Part shown: one piece after another, positions 52,466 through 61,247 of the stretch
Layout: every line of letters begins with the position of its first letter
How positions within the stretch are numbered: the stretch's first letter is position 1
Source: JAKFWF01 sp031374115
Lineage (GTDB): Bacteria; Pseudomonadota; Alphaproteobacteria; Rhizobiales; Hyphomicrobiaceae
Length of the DNA stretch: 64,000 bases
Reading direction: 5' to 3'
Assembly (NCBI GenBank): GCA_031374115.1
Contig: JANMNO010000149.1
Location: 62,001 to 126,000 of the forward strand
Translations under genes and position numbers: made by a program
Notes under the pieces: generated by a model
Told to the model about the DNA's origin: nothing
The model's database searches: none
What the model saw: the letters and a program-made list of their open reading frames with translations, nothing else

Positions 52466-52554
52466 GTGCCGGCGGCGGCGCCCCGCAGGGAGTCGCCGGC
52501 GCCATCAAGCTTCCCGTGCCGGCGGCCGGCGCCCCGCAGGGGAGTCGCCGGCAC
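52466..52554. repeat. Tandem hairpins B and C with conserved ccccgcaggg(g)agt core
   Basis: Copy B: arms GTGCCGGCG (52466-52474) and CGCCGGCGC (52494-52502), pairing with one G-U wobble. Copy C: GTGCCGGCG (52516-52524) and CGCCGGCAC (52546-52554), perfectly paired. Copy C's 21-base core differs from copy A's (31196-31216) at one base (GCCGGCGCCCCGCAGGGGAGT vs T at the seventh position), while the outer arms differ from copy A and still pair. They sit between convergent genes, ending three bases before the pccB stop. Confidence 0.88.
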
Positions 52555-52556
52555 CA

Positions 52557-54089
52557 TCAAAGAGGTATGTTATCGTGCTTCTTCCACGGATTTTGCGCTG
52601 ACTTTCCACGGAGCATGTTCAACGCGCGCGCTAATCGGCGGCGGGTGTTTCGCGGTAATATAACCTCGTCGATATAGCCGCGTTCGGCGGCGATGAACGG
52701 ATTGGCAAATCGCGCCTGATAGTCGGCAATACGCTTTTCGAGTTTCGCGGGGTCGCCCAATTCCGAGCGATACAAAATCTCGGCAGCCCCCTTGGCGCCC
52801 ATGACCGCGATCTCCGCTGACGGCCAGGCATAGTTGACGTCGCCGCGAATATGCTTCGAACTCATCACGTCGTAAGCGCCACCGTACGCCTTGCGGGTGA
52901 TGAACGTCACTTTTGGCACGGTGGCCTCGGCGTACGCGAACAGCAGTTTCGCACCGTGCTTGATCAGGCCGCCGTACTCCTGCGCGGTGCCCGGCAAGAA
53001 GCCCGGCACGTCGACGAACGTCACGATCGGGATCTCGAAGCAATCGCAGAACCGAACGAAGCGCGCGGCCTTGCGCGAGGCGTCGCTGTCGAGGACACCC
53101 GCCAGCACCACCGGCTGGTTGGCGACGATGCCGATAGTACGGCCCTCAATGCGTGCGAAGCCGGTGACGATGTTCTTTGCAAATTGGTCCTGGATCTCGA
53201 AGAAGTCGGCCTCGTCGACGACCTTCAGGATCAGCTCCTTGATATCGTAGGGCTTGTTCGGATTGTCGGGAATCAAAGTGTCGAGCGACAAGTCCGCCCG
53301 GTCGGATGGGTCGCGCGTCGACAGCACCGGCACGCCCTCCTTGTTGTTGCCGGGCAGGAAATCCATCAAGCGCCGCATCTGCAGCAGCGCTTCGAGATCG
53401 TTCTCGTAGGCCCGGTCCGCGATCGACGATTTCGACGTGTGGACTTTGGCGCCGCCCAATTCCTCCGCGGTCACAGTCTCGTTGGTAACCGTCTTCACGA
53501 CGTCGGGACCGGTGACGAACATGTAGCTCGTGTCGCGAACCATGAAGATGAAGTCCGTCATCGCCGGCGAATACACGTCGCCGCCCACACATGGGCCCAT
53601 GATCACGCTGATCTGCGGAATGACGCCGGATGATAGCGTATTGCGCAGGAACACTTCCCCATAGCCACCGAGTGCTGCCACGCCCTCCTGGATGCGGGCG
53701 CCACCGGCATCGAACAAGCCGATGATCGGGCAGCGGTTCTGCAGCGCCATGTCCTGGATCTTGGTGATCTTCTTTGCATGCGATTCAGACAACGAGCCGC
53801 CGAACACGGTGAAGTCCTTGGCGAACACATAGACGACGCGGCCGTTGATGGTGCCCCACCCAGTGACGACACCATCGCCGGGGATCTTCGTCTTTTCCAT
53901 GCCGAAGTCGTGCGAACGGTGTTCGACGAACATGTCGAACTCCTCGAACGAGTTCTCGTCCATCAGCATTTCGATACGCTCGCGCGCGGTAAGCTTGCCC
54001 TTCTTGTGCTGACCATCGATGCGCGGCTGGCCGCCGCCAAGGCGGGCCTCATCGCGCCGCCGCTCGAGTTCCTGAATGATGTCTTTCAT
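52557..54089 (-). CDS. pccB: Propionyl-CoA/acyl-CoA carboxylase beta subunit
   Basis: A 510-residue carboxyltransferase that carries CO2 from biotin to propionyl-CoA, yielding methylmalonyl-CoA. It starts MKDIIQELERRRDEARLGGG; crotonase-like halves are seen as IPGDGVVTGWGTINGRVVYV and the acyl-CoA site GLFDAGGARIQEGVAALGG, and in the second half PGFLPGTAQEYGGLIKHGAK (biotin-binding). I use the ATG at 54089; a further upstream ATG at 54170 lacks conservation. The alpha (biotin carboxylase) subunit is not in the window. mutA, the next enzyme of the propionate route, lies 1.5 kb upstream on the other strand. Confidence 0.93.
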   Translation of the reverse strand: MKDIIQELERRRDEARLGGGQPRIDGQHKKGKLTARERIEMLMDENSFEEFDMFVEHRSHDFGMEKTKIPGDGVVTGWGTINGRVVYVFAKDFTVFGGSLSESHAKKITKIQDMALQNRCPIIGLFDAGGARIQEGVAALGGYGEVFLRNTLSSGVIPQISVIMGPCVGGDVYSPAMTDFIFMVRDTSYMFVTGPDVVKTVTNETVTAEELGGAKVHTSKSSIADRAYENDLEALLQMRRLMDFLPGNNKEGVPVLSTRDPSDRADLSLDTLIPDNPNKPYDIKELILKVVDEADFFEIQDQFAKNIVTGFARIEGRTIGIVANQPVVLAGVLDSDASRKAARFVRFCDCFEIPIVTFVDVPGFLPGTAQEYGGLIKHGAKLLFAYAEATVPKVTFITRKAYGGAYDVMSSKHIRGDVNYAWPSAEIAVMGAKGAAEILYRSELGDPAKLEKRIADYQARFANPFIAAERGYIDEVILPRNTRRRLARALNMLRGKSAQNPWKKHDNIPL

Positions 54090-54200
54090 GGAGTGCCGGG
54101 TCCGCCGTCTCATCGGGCGGCGCGGATCGCCAAGCCCGCACGTCAATAGCACGCGCCGAACCCCGCGCAAATCCGCCGATTGCCGAAGGGTTTACAGACT

Positions 54201-54587
54201 TTAAGCGGTCGGCTTCCCCGCATCCCCTTCGGTGCCCCCGGGGGCGATGCCGGTTACTTTGGCCTCGCGTTCGATGCGCTCCTTGGCGAACTGGCCCAGC
54301 AGGACCGCTGCGATGACCGCGATCGACATCAAGACCACCAGGTACCACATCAGGCCGCGCGGGATCATCTTTTCGGCAGCCATTGCGGCCAGCGTCAGGG
54401 CAAGGGTGAAAAAGCTCACGGTCTTGATGAAGTCGAGGGCGAACAGCAGTCCATGGCGGGCCGGCGAAGGCATACCTCGTTTGACCGCGTAGTTGCGATG
54501 CCACAGCGAGATCAACGCTACGATCAAGCCCGCAATAATTCCGGCGATCAAGCTATCGCGGCCGAAGTCTGCCCACCACGTCGTCAT
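54201..54587 (-). CDS. Small membrane protein, unknown function
   Basis: A 128-residue protein that I do not recognise. Three hydrophobic segments: about residues 14-31 (LIAGIIAGLIVALISLW), 49-72 (LLFALDFIKTVSFFTLALTL) and 83-102 (LMWYLVVLMSIAVIAAVLLG), so an inner-membrane protein with a basic middle loop and a charged C-terminus (AKERIEREAKVTG). ATG at 54587 is preceded by GGGGAGAG; the frame is open further upstream but that part overlaps the transpeptidase end. It lies between pccB and the transpeptidase on the same strand, with a 44-base gap to the latter. Confidence 0.7.
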   Translation of the reverse strand: MTTWWADFGRDSLIAGIIAGLIVALISLWHRNYAVKRGMPSPARHGLLFALDFIKTVSFFTLALTLAAMAAEKMIPRGLMWYLVVLMSIAVIAAVLLGQFAKERIEREAKVTGIAPGGTEGDAGKPTA

Positions 54588-54631
54588 CGAACTCTCCCCA
54601 TCAGCCGCCAATCGAAATCTCGACCTGCCCT

Positions 54632-55390
54632 TTAATCCCAGAAGCCCGGGCCATAGCCAGGAGGATATTCGCGGTAACGGCGTGGCGGAGGCAAGTAGTA
54701 GGGCTGCGGGTTGTATTCGCGCCAAATCCACGGCTGCCGTCCAGGCCGGCGCTCGCGCTCGATCGGCTCGGCCCGGGCGACCTGGGCTTCGCCCTCTTCT
54801 TCTTCCTTGGCATCGCGGCGGACATCGGGGTTGACGTAAACGAGATCGCCCACCTTCGCGGTCTTGAAAGAGCCTGCATCCGTGCGCGCGTTAATCGCAA
54901 ATACCGGCGCGCCGATATGCACGCGCTCGAACAGGTCGACCACGTCCTCGTTGAGCATACGAATGCAACCGTTCGACACCGCAGTGCCGATCGAACCGCG
55001 CGAAGGCGTACCGTGAATGCGTAGCAGCGACCAATCGAGATATAAGGCGCGCTTGCCGAGAGGGTTCGAACTGTCACCGCCTTCGACTGGTTCGGTGCCG
55101 TCGATCGGGATCCATTTAGGGTCGACCTTTTTGTCTGAAACGAACGTGCGGCCGGTCCACAATTCAGATGCTTTACCGACGGCGACGCCATAACGGATGG
55201 CCGTTTCGGGACCGGTCACGTAGTATACTTTACGTTCGGAATTGACGATCACGACGGAGCCTGCCGGGTAGCCGAGCTCGATCGAGACGGCTTCGGGCTT
55301 GGCCCAGGCTGCGTTAGCTGCCAGCGTCACAGCAATGAGGCCGCCGCCGAGCCAGGCTCCCACTGATCTGACCATGTTACTCGCACTCAT
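54632..55390 (-). CDS. L,D-transpeptidase (YkuD family)
   Basis: A 252-residue secreted wall enzyme, the second L,D-transpeptidase in the window. Signal peptide MSASNMVRSVGAWLGGGLIA...AWA; YkuD domain ~35-180 with RALYLDWSLLRIHGTPSRGS and the catalytic block GTAVSNGCIRMLNEDVVDLF (SNGCIRM in place of SHGCVR). A charged Arg/Glu-rich linker and a Tyr/Pro-rich tail (YYLPPPRRYREYPPGYGP) follow, as in the 21.3 kb gene. ATG at 55390, preceded by GAGGGCAGACGA. Divergent from mutA. Confidence 0.9.
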   Translation of the reverse strand: MSASNMVRSVGAWLGGGLIAVTLAANAAWAKPEAVSIELGYPAGSVVIVNSERKVYYVTGPETAIRYGVAVGKASELWTGRTFVSDKKVDPKWIPIDGTEPVEGGDSSNPLGKRALYLDWSLLRIHGTPSRGSIGTAVSNGCIRMLNEDVVDLFERVHIGAPVFAINARTDAGSFKTAKVGDLVYVNPDVRRDAKEEEEGEAQVARAEPIERERRPGRQPWIWREYNPQPYYLPPPRRYREYPPGYGPGFWD

Positions 55391-55582
55391 TCGTCTGCCC
55401 TCGAATTGGTCTACCGGCCGCCCCGTCCCTGGGTCAGTCTTATTACTGTCGTTTCGTCGAAACAACCGGCTTCGATGCCAGCAGAAAGTGTTGCCGATAC
55501 CCATTGACCTGAAATGCCGGTGTGATGATGGTGCATTGCGCATTTCTGCTACCGATCGATCCGCAGTTGTCGAGCCTTAAAT

Positions 55583-57463
55583 ATGACCACACCACCATTA
55601 ATGCCGTCCTTGACCGAAAGTTTCGGCACGTCCAATCGCGAAGATTGGCTGGCGCTCGTGGCTAGAACGTTAAAGGGCGGCGATTTCCGGCGGCTCGTGT
55701 CGAAAACATACGATGAACTCGATATCGAGCCGATTTATGGGCGGCGGGCGGATGCCGCAACAGTGGCGGGAGCCAGAGCAGGCGGGCCGTGGGGCATCAC
55801 CACGCGCATCGATCATCCAACACCTGCGGACGCAGCCGCGCTTGCTGGTTACGACCTCGAAGGCGGCGCCGACGGCTTGGAGCTGGTTTTCGAGGGGGCT
55901 CTCGCCGCGCGCGGCTTTGGCCTGTTCGCGAACAGCATCGACGCCCTCGATGCCAGCCTGTCCAATGTCATGCTGGATATGATCCAACTGCGCATCGAAC
56001 CATCGTTGGCAGGCGACAGCGTCGCTGAACGGGTGGCAGCACTCATCGAACGCCGCAAGCACGATCCAGCTCGGCTGTCGATCAACTTTGGATTGGATCC
56101 GATCGGCGTATCGGCCGTCACCGGCGCGATGGACACCACATGGATGGAAACGGGCCGGCTTCTGGGCCGATGCATTTCCGCGCTCAAAGCAAGCGACTTC
56201 GAGGGTCCATTCATTACTTGCGACATGCGGCCCTTCAGTGAGGCCGGTGCAACGGAAGCACAAGAACTGGCGGCAGGATTGGCCAGCGGCATTGCTTATG
56301 CGCGTGTGCTCGAAGGCAATGGCATGCCGGTCGCCGACGCATTCGCCGCGCTGTCTTGGACCATCGCCATCGATGCCGACCAGTTTATCGGGATCGCGAA
56401 GCTGCGCGCCTTGCGTCGCCTGTGGCAGCGTATCGAGGGCGCATCTGCGGTAGCATCGCGCCCGATCGCAGTTCACGCTGAGACCGCTTGGCGGATGATG
56501 ACGCGACGCGATCCGGCGGTGAACATGCTGCGCGCAACCCTCGCGACATTTGCCGCCGCAACTGGCGGCGCGGATTCGATCTCGGTACTGCCTCATACGC
56601 TGCCATTGGGCCTGCCAGACATGCTTGCCCGGCGCATTGCACGCAACACGCAGCTTGTCCTGCAGGAGGAAACCAACCTGTGGCGCGTTGCCGATCCGGC
56701 AGCCGGGGCAGGCGCGATTGAGGCGATGACCGGTCAACTGTGCGAGAAAGCCTGGCAATTGTTTCAGGAGATTGAACGCGAAGGGGGCCTTGTTGGCAGC
56801 CTTGCGAAGGGTGCGCTGCAGGCTCGGATCGCCGCTGTCGGAAACGTCCGCTTCAAGGACATCGCCAGCCGCCGCAACCCGATAACCGGCACGTCCGAGT
56901 TTCCAAATCTTGCCGGAGTCGCGGCCGAAGTGCTCGATCTCGCTCCCAGCCAGCCGTCCCCTTTGCGTTCGTCACCAAACTCGCAAATTAAGGCCCTGGT
57001 GTCGCAGCGCTTGGCCGAGCCCTTCGAACGGCTTCGCGACGCGGCGGATGCGGCAACTCAAGCCGCAGGAAAACGCCCGCTTGTGTTCCTCGCCAATCTT
57101 GGGGCCTTGGCCGAATTCGGTGGTCGCGCGAGCTGGATCGCCAATTTGCTCGCAACCGGCGGTATCGACGCCGTTTCGAACGACGGGTTCACATCGTCGA
57201 GCGACGCTGGTGCAGCATTTGCGGCAAGCGGCGCATCGGTGGCGTGCATCTGTGGTGGCGATGCGACCTACGATCTATTAGCCGAGGCGACCGCAATGGC
57301 GTTGAAGTCGGCCGGCGCGACCAAAGTCTTGCTCGCCGGTAAGCCGGGCGCGAACGAAGCAGCCCTGGTGGCGGCCGGTGTCGATCAGTTCGTGTTCGCG
57401 GGCCAGGATGTGATCGCAGCACTGCAACAGCTCCACGTGTCACTGGGCATAACGAACAATTGA
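55583..57463 (+). CDS. mutA: Methylmalonyl-CoA mutase, small (beta, non-catalytic) subunit
   Basis: A 626-residue small subunit of the heterodimeric B12-dependent mutase that interconverts methylmalonyl-CoA and succinyl-CoA. The N-terminal 'WLALVARTLKGGDFRRLVSK' arm and DELDIEPIYGRR are family-typical; the TIM-barrel lacks the substrate-binding residues of the large subunit. Near the C-terminus (~485-620) a Rossmann-like lobe (AGKRPLVFLANLGALAEFGG, FVFAGQDVIAALQQLHV) replaces the B12 domain: no DxHxxG motif is seen. The large subunit gene mutB, normally adjacent downstream, is absent here; the next gene is on the other strand. Confidence 0.92.
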   Translation: MTTPPLMPSLTESFGTSNREDWLALVARTLKGGDFRRLVSKTYDELDIEPIYGRRADAATVAGARAGGPWGITTRIDHPTPADAAALAGYDLEGGADGLELVFEGALAARGFGLFANSIDALDASLSNVMLDMIQLRIEPSLAGDSVAERVAALIERRKHDPARLSINFGLDPIGVSAVTGAMDTTWMETGRLLGRCISALKASDFEGPFITCDMRPFSEAGATEAQELAAGLASGIAYARVLEGNGMPVADAFAALSWTIAIDADQFIGIAKLRALRRLWQRIEGASAVASRPIAVHAETAWRMMTRRDPAVNMLRATLATFAAATGGADSISVLPHTLPLGLPDMLARRIARNTQLVLQEETNLWRVADPAAGAGAIEAMTGQLCEKAWQLFQEIEREGGLVGSLAKGALQARIAAVGNVRFKDIASRRNPITGTSEFPNLAGVAAEVLDLAPSQPSPLRSSPNSQIKALVSQRLAEPFERLRDAADAATQAAGKRPLVFLANLGALAEFGGRASWIANLLATGGIDAVSNDGFTSSSDAGAAFAASGASVACICGGDATYDLLAEATAMALKSAGATKVLLAGKPGANEAALVAAGVDQFVFAGQDVIAALQQLHVSLGITNN

Positions 57464-57473
57464 TCTACCGCAC

Positions 57474-58478
57474 TCACTGAACCACCACTTCGACCTGCAC
57501 CGCTTCGCTGTGCTGCAGCGTAAACTCGCGCCGGAACGTGCGGCCCTGGGACGTCGCGTTGACCGCATAATTGCCCGGCGCGAGCATGTGGGTCGGCAGT
57601 GCACCGACGCTTTCCTTCACGATGTCGCCTTGGGTCGTCGTGATCTGCCACTGCGTATCGGCCAGCGCCTCACCACCGGCGCGCATCACCAGTTTGAACG
57701 TCGCTTTGCCGACGGCATGAGCAACCGTCGCTTCGGTGAGCTTGCCCGCTTCGACGGTGACATCGGCGCGCACCACAGCATTGGCATCGCCGTACGTTGA
57801 GACCAGCTGGTAGATCCCAGAGTTCAATCGTATCACCACGCCGGGACGGGCCCCGCCGAGAATCTTTGCCCGATTGCCGAACTGGTCGCGCTCGTCGGAA
57901 AACACTTCGAATATGATGGTATTCGGTGGTGCCGGTTCGCCGTTCGCAACGAGCGCTGCAAGGCGCAAGCCACCAGCGTTGAGCACAAACCGTTCAGGCT
58001 GCATTTCGCCCTGCTTCACCGCAAGGCGGCGAGTGATGTTAGCGCGCCCGAATGCGGCGTTGATGAGGTAATCGCCGACCGGCAAGCGCAGGGTGGGAGC
58101 TGGCACGCGGCTCTCCACCATGAGCTTGTTGCGGGCGGGTTGCGCTTTCTCCGTCCCGCCCGCTCCACTCTCGGGCTTGTCCTGATAGACGCGCCAAATG
58201 ATCCCTTGATCGATCGGTTGACTATCGTCGGTCAGCATCGCGCGCAAAGTGAGCTGGCCGATGCCGGCGGGGATCGCAACTGGCGCTACTTGCGGCGCTG
58301 CATTCGCTCGCGGAACGACGGTGGTATTGCCTTTCGGAACCGGAACGTCGGGTATCGTCGAGCGCAATGGTATGTTCGTCGTCCAGGAGCTGGCAGCAGT
58401 TGCCGGAGGCTGAGCCGCTGGTTGCTGCGCGCGAGCGGTCGCGGTAACGGCGACAGTGCACAGCAGCGCCGCCGACAT
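57474..58478 (-). CDS. Secreted protein made of three ~83-residue beta-sandwich repeats (partner of the VWA protein)
   Basis: A 334-residue protein without known homology. Signal peptide MSAALLCTVAVTATARAQQ. I choose the ATG at 58478, preceded by GGGAG five bases away; upstream TTG/GTG starts give no better signal. After a Pro/Ala-rich linker there are three copies of a module ending in (L)(P/N/A)xGxY: LPVGDYLINAAFGRANITRR (~132), LNSGIYQLVSTYGDANAVVR (~218) and LAPGNYAVNATSQGRTFRRE (~299), each followed by V-x3-G-type strands. Spacing is ~86 and 81 residues. The same module occurs five times in the VWA protein upstream. Likely a periplasmic or surface adhesin-like protein; function unknown. 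Confidence 0.7.
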   Translation of the reverse strand: MSAALLCTVAVTATARAQQPAAQPPATAASSWTTNIPLRSTIPDVPVPKGNTTVVPRANAAPQVAPVAIPAGIGQLTLRAMLTDDSQPIDQGIIWRVYQDKPESGAGGTEKAQPARNKLMVESRVPAPTLRLPVGDYLINAAFGRANITRRLAVKQGEMQPERFVLNAGGLRLAALVANGEPAPPNTIIFEVFSDERDQFGNRAKILGGARPGVVIRLNSGIYQLVSTYGDANAVVRADVTVEAGKLTEATVAHAVGKATFKLVMRAGGEALADTQWQITTTQGDIVKESVGALPTHMLAPGNYAVNATSQGRTFRREFTLQHSEAVQVEVVVQ

Positions 58479-58528
58479 TGCAACTCCCAAATTGATGCAG
58501 CTCGCCCTCACGTCCACCAACCCCGTGT

Positions 58529-60520
58529 TTATTCCACGATCACCTCGACGACTCGCACCTCGCCGGCCTTCACCTCGACGTCCGCACGCCCGCGGCGAGA
58601 CCGCGACTCGGCTACGATCTTATACCGTCCCGGACTCAGAAAAGCCCGCGGCTCGGCCTGAACCGTTTGCCAGACGCTGCGATCTTGCGCGTCGCGTACA
58701 TCCCACAGAACATCACCCAGCCCAGCGCGTGCCCCTTCGCCTCCCACCTTCAACTGAATGTTGGCCGCCGTATGGTCGAGAACCAGAGTTGCTGGCAGAC
58801 CCGGCTTGATCTCTACTTCCCGGGTGACGCGAGCGTTCTGCGCGCCGAGTTGGCTCTCAACCCGGTAGCGACCCGCCGGTATCTCGAGCTTGGGCGCGGC
58901 CCGCACGGTTTGGATGGCGTCCTGCTTGGCGTCGAGGCGCTCGATGCGATACGACAGGTTGCTGTCGAGCACAGCTGCCGAGCCCGCGAGCCGGCTTTGC
59001 AGCCCGAGCCTGCCGATCGGCAACAGCAGCGTTCGCACAACCTCGTCACCGGCATTGACCAGCACGCGTTCGCGCAACTCGACTTGGCCATAGCGGGCCG
59101 TCAGATAATACGTACCAGCCGACACCGTGAACTCCGGTTCGGCCGCGGCCGACCGTGCGACCTCACGCCGTCCATCGGCACTGTCGGCATCGTCCTCGGT
59201 GAGGCTAAACGTCACGCGGTCGAGTGCTGGGCCGGCTTCCCTCTCGACGGCCTTAACGCGCAGGCGGCCAGCGCCGAGCGCCAGCGGCAAATCGATCATT
59301 GCGCCTGGCGTCACGACAATGTTGCGTTCCACTTTTGCGCGGTCGAACATGCCGCTCACCCGATAATTCCCGATTGGCAGAAACACCGGCGGCGCATCGG
59401 CCCCACCCGTCCAAACTGCACGCAATTGCGACTGCGGGGTCGCAGCATCGAAGATTGCAAACACTGCCTGCTCCAACGGCGGCATACCTTTCTGCAGAAT
59501 TGCCGAAAGGCGAACCGCGCCTGCCTGCAGAACGATCGCCAGTCTGCTTTTACCTTTCGCCTTCACATCGATTGCTTGGCGAGCGGCGACCAACCCATGT
59601 TGAACATCGACCACGTACGGTCCTGGCGGGAGTGCTATGTCCAGAGTTGCAGCCCGCGCCGCTGCAACCGGCGGCGCACCCGGCGGATCACCGGCACGCT
59701 GCACCTTCCAGCTCAACGGTACCAGGACCGCCGGGCCGCCCGGACCCAAAGTCGCCGACAGTTTCATGCCGGGAGGACTGGAATCCTCCACCGGCACGGG
59801 AGGCGGGGGAGGCGCTACTTCGACCAACCTTGGCTCGGCCGCCGCCGATGTGGCAGCGCTACCCGGCTTCGATTCCAGGCTCGCGAGTTTCAAAGCGTCC
59901 TCGACAGCGGCGCCGAGACCCGCCACATCTTGCGCTTCGAAATGGCGGCCTCCGGTAATGCGGGGCACGCAAGCCATGCGCTGACTGTCGGCCTTGGAAA
60001 GCGCGATACTAATCACATGAATCGCGAGCTTCGGATTGCTCTTCGCCAGCTCGTCGGCAGCGGCACACGGATCCTGAGAACAATTGTCCGGATCGTCATG
60101 GATCAGCACCAGCGACGCAGCGCCCGCAACCTTCGACAGCGCACTGCCGGCTTCTCGCATCGCCGCGACTAGCGGCCCTTTACCCTTGGGATTGAATTTC
60201 TCCAGCGGTGCCATGATCCTGTCCACATCGAGCGGCTCGGGCGCCAGTACGATTTCGGTGTCGTTGCAATCGGCCTTGCGCCGATGGCCGAAGGCCGCAA
60301 GCCCAAATCGCGTTTGCGGCGCAAGCTTCGGCAAGGTGCGTCTGATCGCCTCGCGCGCGACGCCGAACTTGGTGTCGCGGTCGACCGCGCTCATGCGTCC
60401 CCACATCGAGCCGGAGCCGTCAAATATGATGATCGCTGTCGCCGCATCGGCTGCCTGTGCTGGCGCCCACCACCCGAGCGTCAGGATCGTCATCAGCGCA
60501 ATCGCAATTCGTCCCGGCAT
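58529..60520 (-). CDS. Secreted VWA-domain protein with five ~83-residue beta-sandwich repeats
   Basis: A 663-residue secreted protein. Signal peptide MPGRIAIALMTILTLGWWAP...A (start ATG 60520 chosen for it). The von Willebrand A domain spans ~30-220, with the MIDAS motif IIIFDGSGSMWG (D34-x-S-x-S38) and LVLIHDDPDNCSQD. After a Pro-rich spacer, five repeats follow, each with an LPxGxY-type turn: LPPGPYVVDVQHG (~297), LPIGNYRVSGMFD (~381), VSAGTYYLTARYG (~466), IPAGRYRVESQLG (~548) and LSPGRYKIVAESR (~628); spacing is 84, 85, 82 and 80 residues. Similar repeats make up the neighbouring protein 50 bases downstream, so the pair is probably one operon and one structure. Ligand unknown. Confidence 0.75.
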   Translation of the reverse strand: MPGRIAIALMTILTLGWWAPAQAADAATAIIIFDGSGSMWGRMSAVDRDTKFGVAREAIRRTLPKLAPQTRFGLAAFGHRRKADCNDTEIVLAPEPLDVDRIMAPLEKFNPKGKGPLVAAMREAGSALSKVAGAASLVLIHDDPDNCSQDPCAAADELAKSNPKLAIHVISIALSKADSQRMACVPRITGGRHFEAQDVAGLGAAVEDALKLASLESKPGSAATSAAAEPRLVEVAPPPPPVPVEDSSPPGMKLSATLGPGGPAVLVPLSWKVQRAGDPPGAPPVAAARAATLDIALPPGPYVVDVQHGLVAARQAIDVKAKGKSRLAIVLQAGAVRLSAILQKGMPPLEQAVFAIFDAATPQSQLRAVWTGGADAPPVFLPIGNYRVSGMFDRAKVERNIVVTPGAMIDLPLALGAGRLRVKAVEREAGPALDRVTFSLTEDDADSADGRREVARSAAAEPEFTVSAGTYYLTARYGQVELRERVLVNAGDEVVRTLLLPIGRLGLQSRLAGSAAVLDSNLSYRIERLDAKQDAIQTVRAAPKLEIPAGRYRVESQLGAQNARVTREVEIKPGLPATLVLDHTAANIQLKVGGEGARAGLGDVLWDVRDAQDRSVWQTVQAEPRAFLSPGRYKIVAESRSRRGRADVEVKAGEVRVVEVIVE

Positions 60521-60623
60521 CTGATTCGTATTGCTCCACAAATCCGTCAGGCTTCGATTGTACACCATCGCGTTTTGCATTAGCGAGACCGATCACAGCC
60601 GATTGATCGATGAGGGTTGAACG

Positions 60624-61217
60624 ATGACCAGTATGTCAAAAGAGGGAAGTGCTGCGCTCGAGCTGCTTTTGCGCCGCCGATCGGTGAAGCCGATCACCAT
60701 GTCGGCCCCGGGACCGACCGGAGACGAGCTCGAACAAATCTTGACGGCTGCGGCCCGGGTACCCGATCACAAGAAGCTTGCGCCATGGCGCTTCATTGTT
60801 TTTGCCGGCGAGGCGCGGAAAAAGTTCGGCAAAGTCCTGGTTGAAGCCTGCACGGCGGAAGACGAGATGACGCCATCCGAGGTCAGGCTCGAAACCGAGC
60901 GTACCCGGTTTCTGCGCGCACCGATCGTCGTCGGCGTGGTCAGCCGGTTCGTCGAAACCAAGGGCGCACCCCGATGGGAGCAGGAATTGTCCTGCGGCGC
61001 CGCCTGCATGAACATGTGTCTTGCAGCCAACGCCCTGGGCTACGGCACCAACTGGTTGACCGAATGGTATTCCTACAGCCCAATGGTTGTTGCCCGTCTC
61101 GGACTTGCCGAACACGAGCGCATGGCGGGCTTCGTCTACATCGGCACCGCGATCGAGCAGCAGCCCGATCGCGATCGTCCCCCACTTACCTCGATCGTAT
61201 CGCATTGGAACGGCTGA
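60624..61217 (+). CDS. Nitroreductase-family FMN oxidoreductase
   Basis: A 197-residue FMN protein. N-terminus LLLRRRSVKPITMSAPGPTG has the FMN phosphate-binding R-R-S-V; other contacts are ARVPDHKKLAPWRFIVF, CGAACMNMCLAANALGYGTN and ERMAGFVYIGTA. It likely reduces nitro groups or quinones using NAD(P)H. GAGGG precedes the ATG. Followed 30 bases later by a flavin-reductase gene, plausibly one transcript. Confidence 0.86.
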   Translation: MTSMSKEGSAALELLLRRRSVKPITMSAPGPTGDELEQILTAAARVPDHKKLAPWRFIVFAGEARKKFGKVLVEACTAEDEMTPSEVRLETERTRFLRAPIVVGVVSRFVETKGAPRWEQELSCGAACMNMCLAANALGYGTNWLTEWYSYSPMVVARLGLAEHERMAGFVYIGTAIEQQPDRDRPPLTSIVSHWNG

Positions 61218-61247
61218 GGCGGGCCTTGCTTGCAACCCTTCAACCGG

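Noticed and set aside
58667..60172. 501-codon open frame on the plus strand across the VWA gene
   Set aside because: Antisense to the signal-peptide/VWA/repeat protein; composition rich in Arg, Cys and His, as usual for shadow frames.
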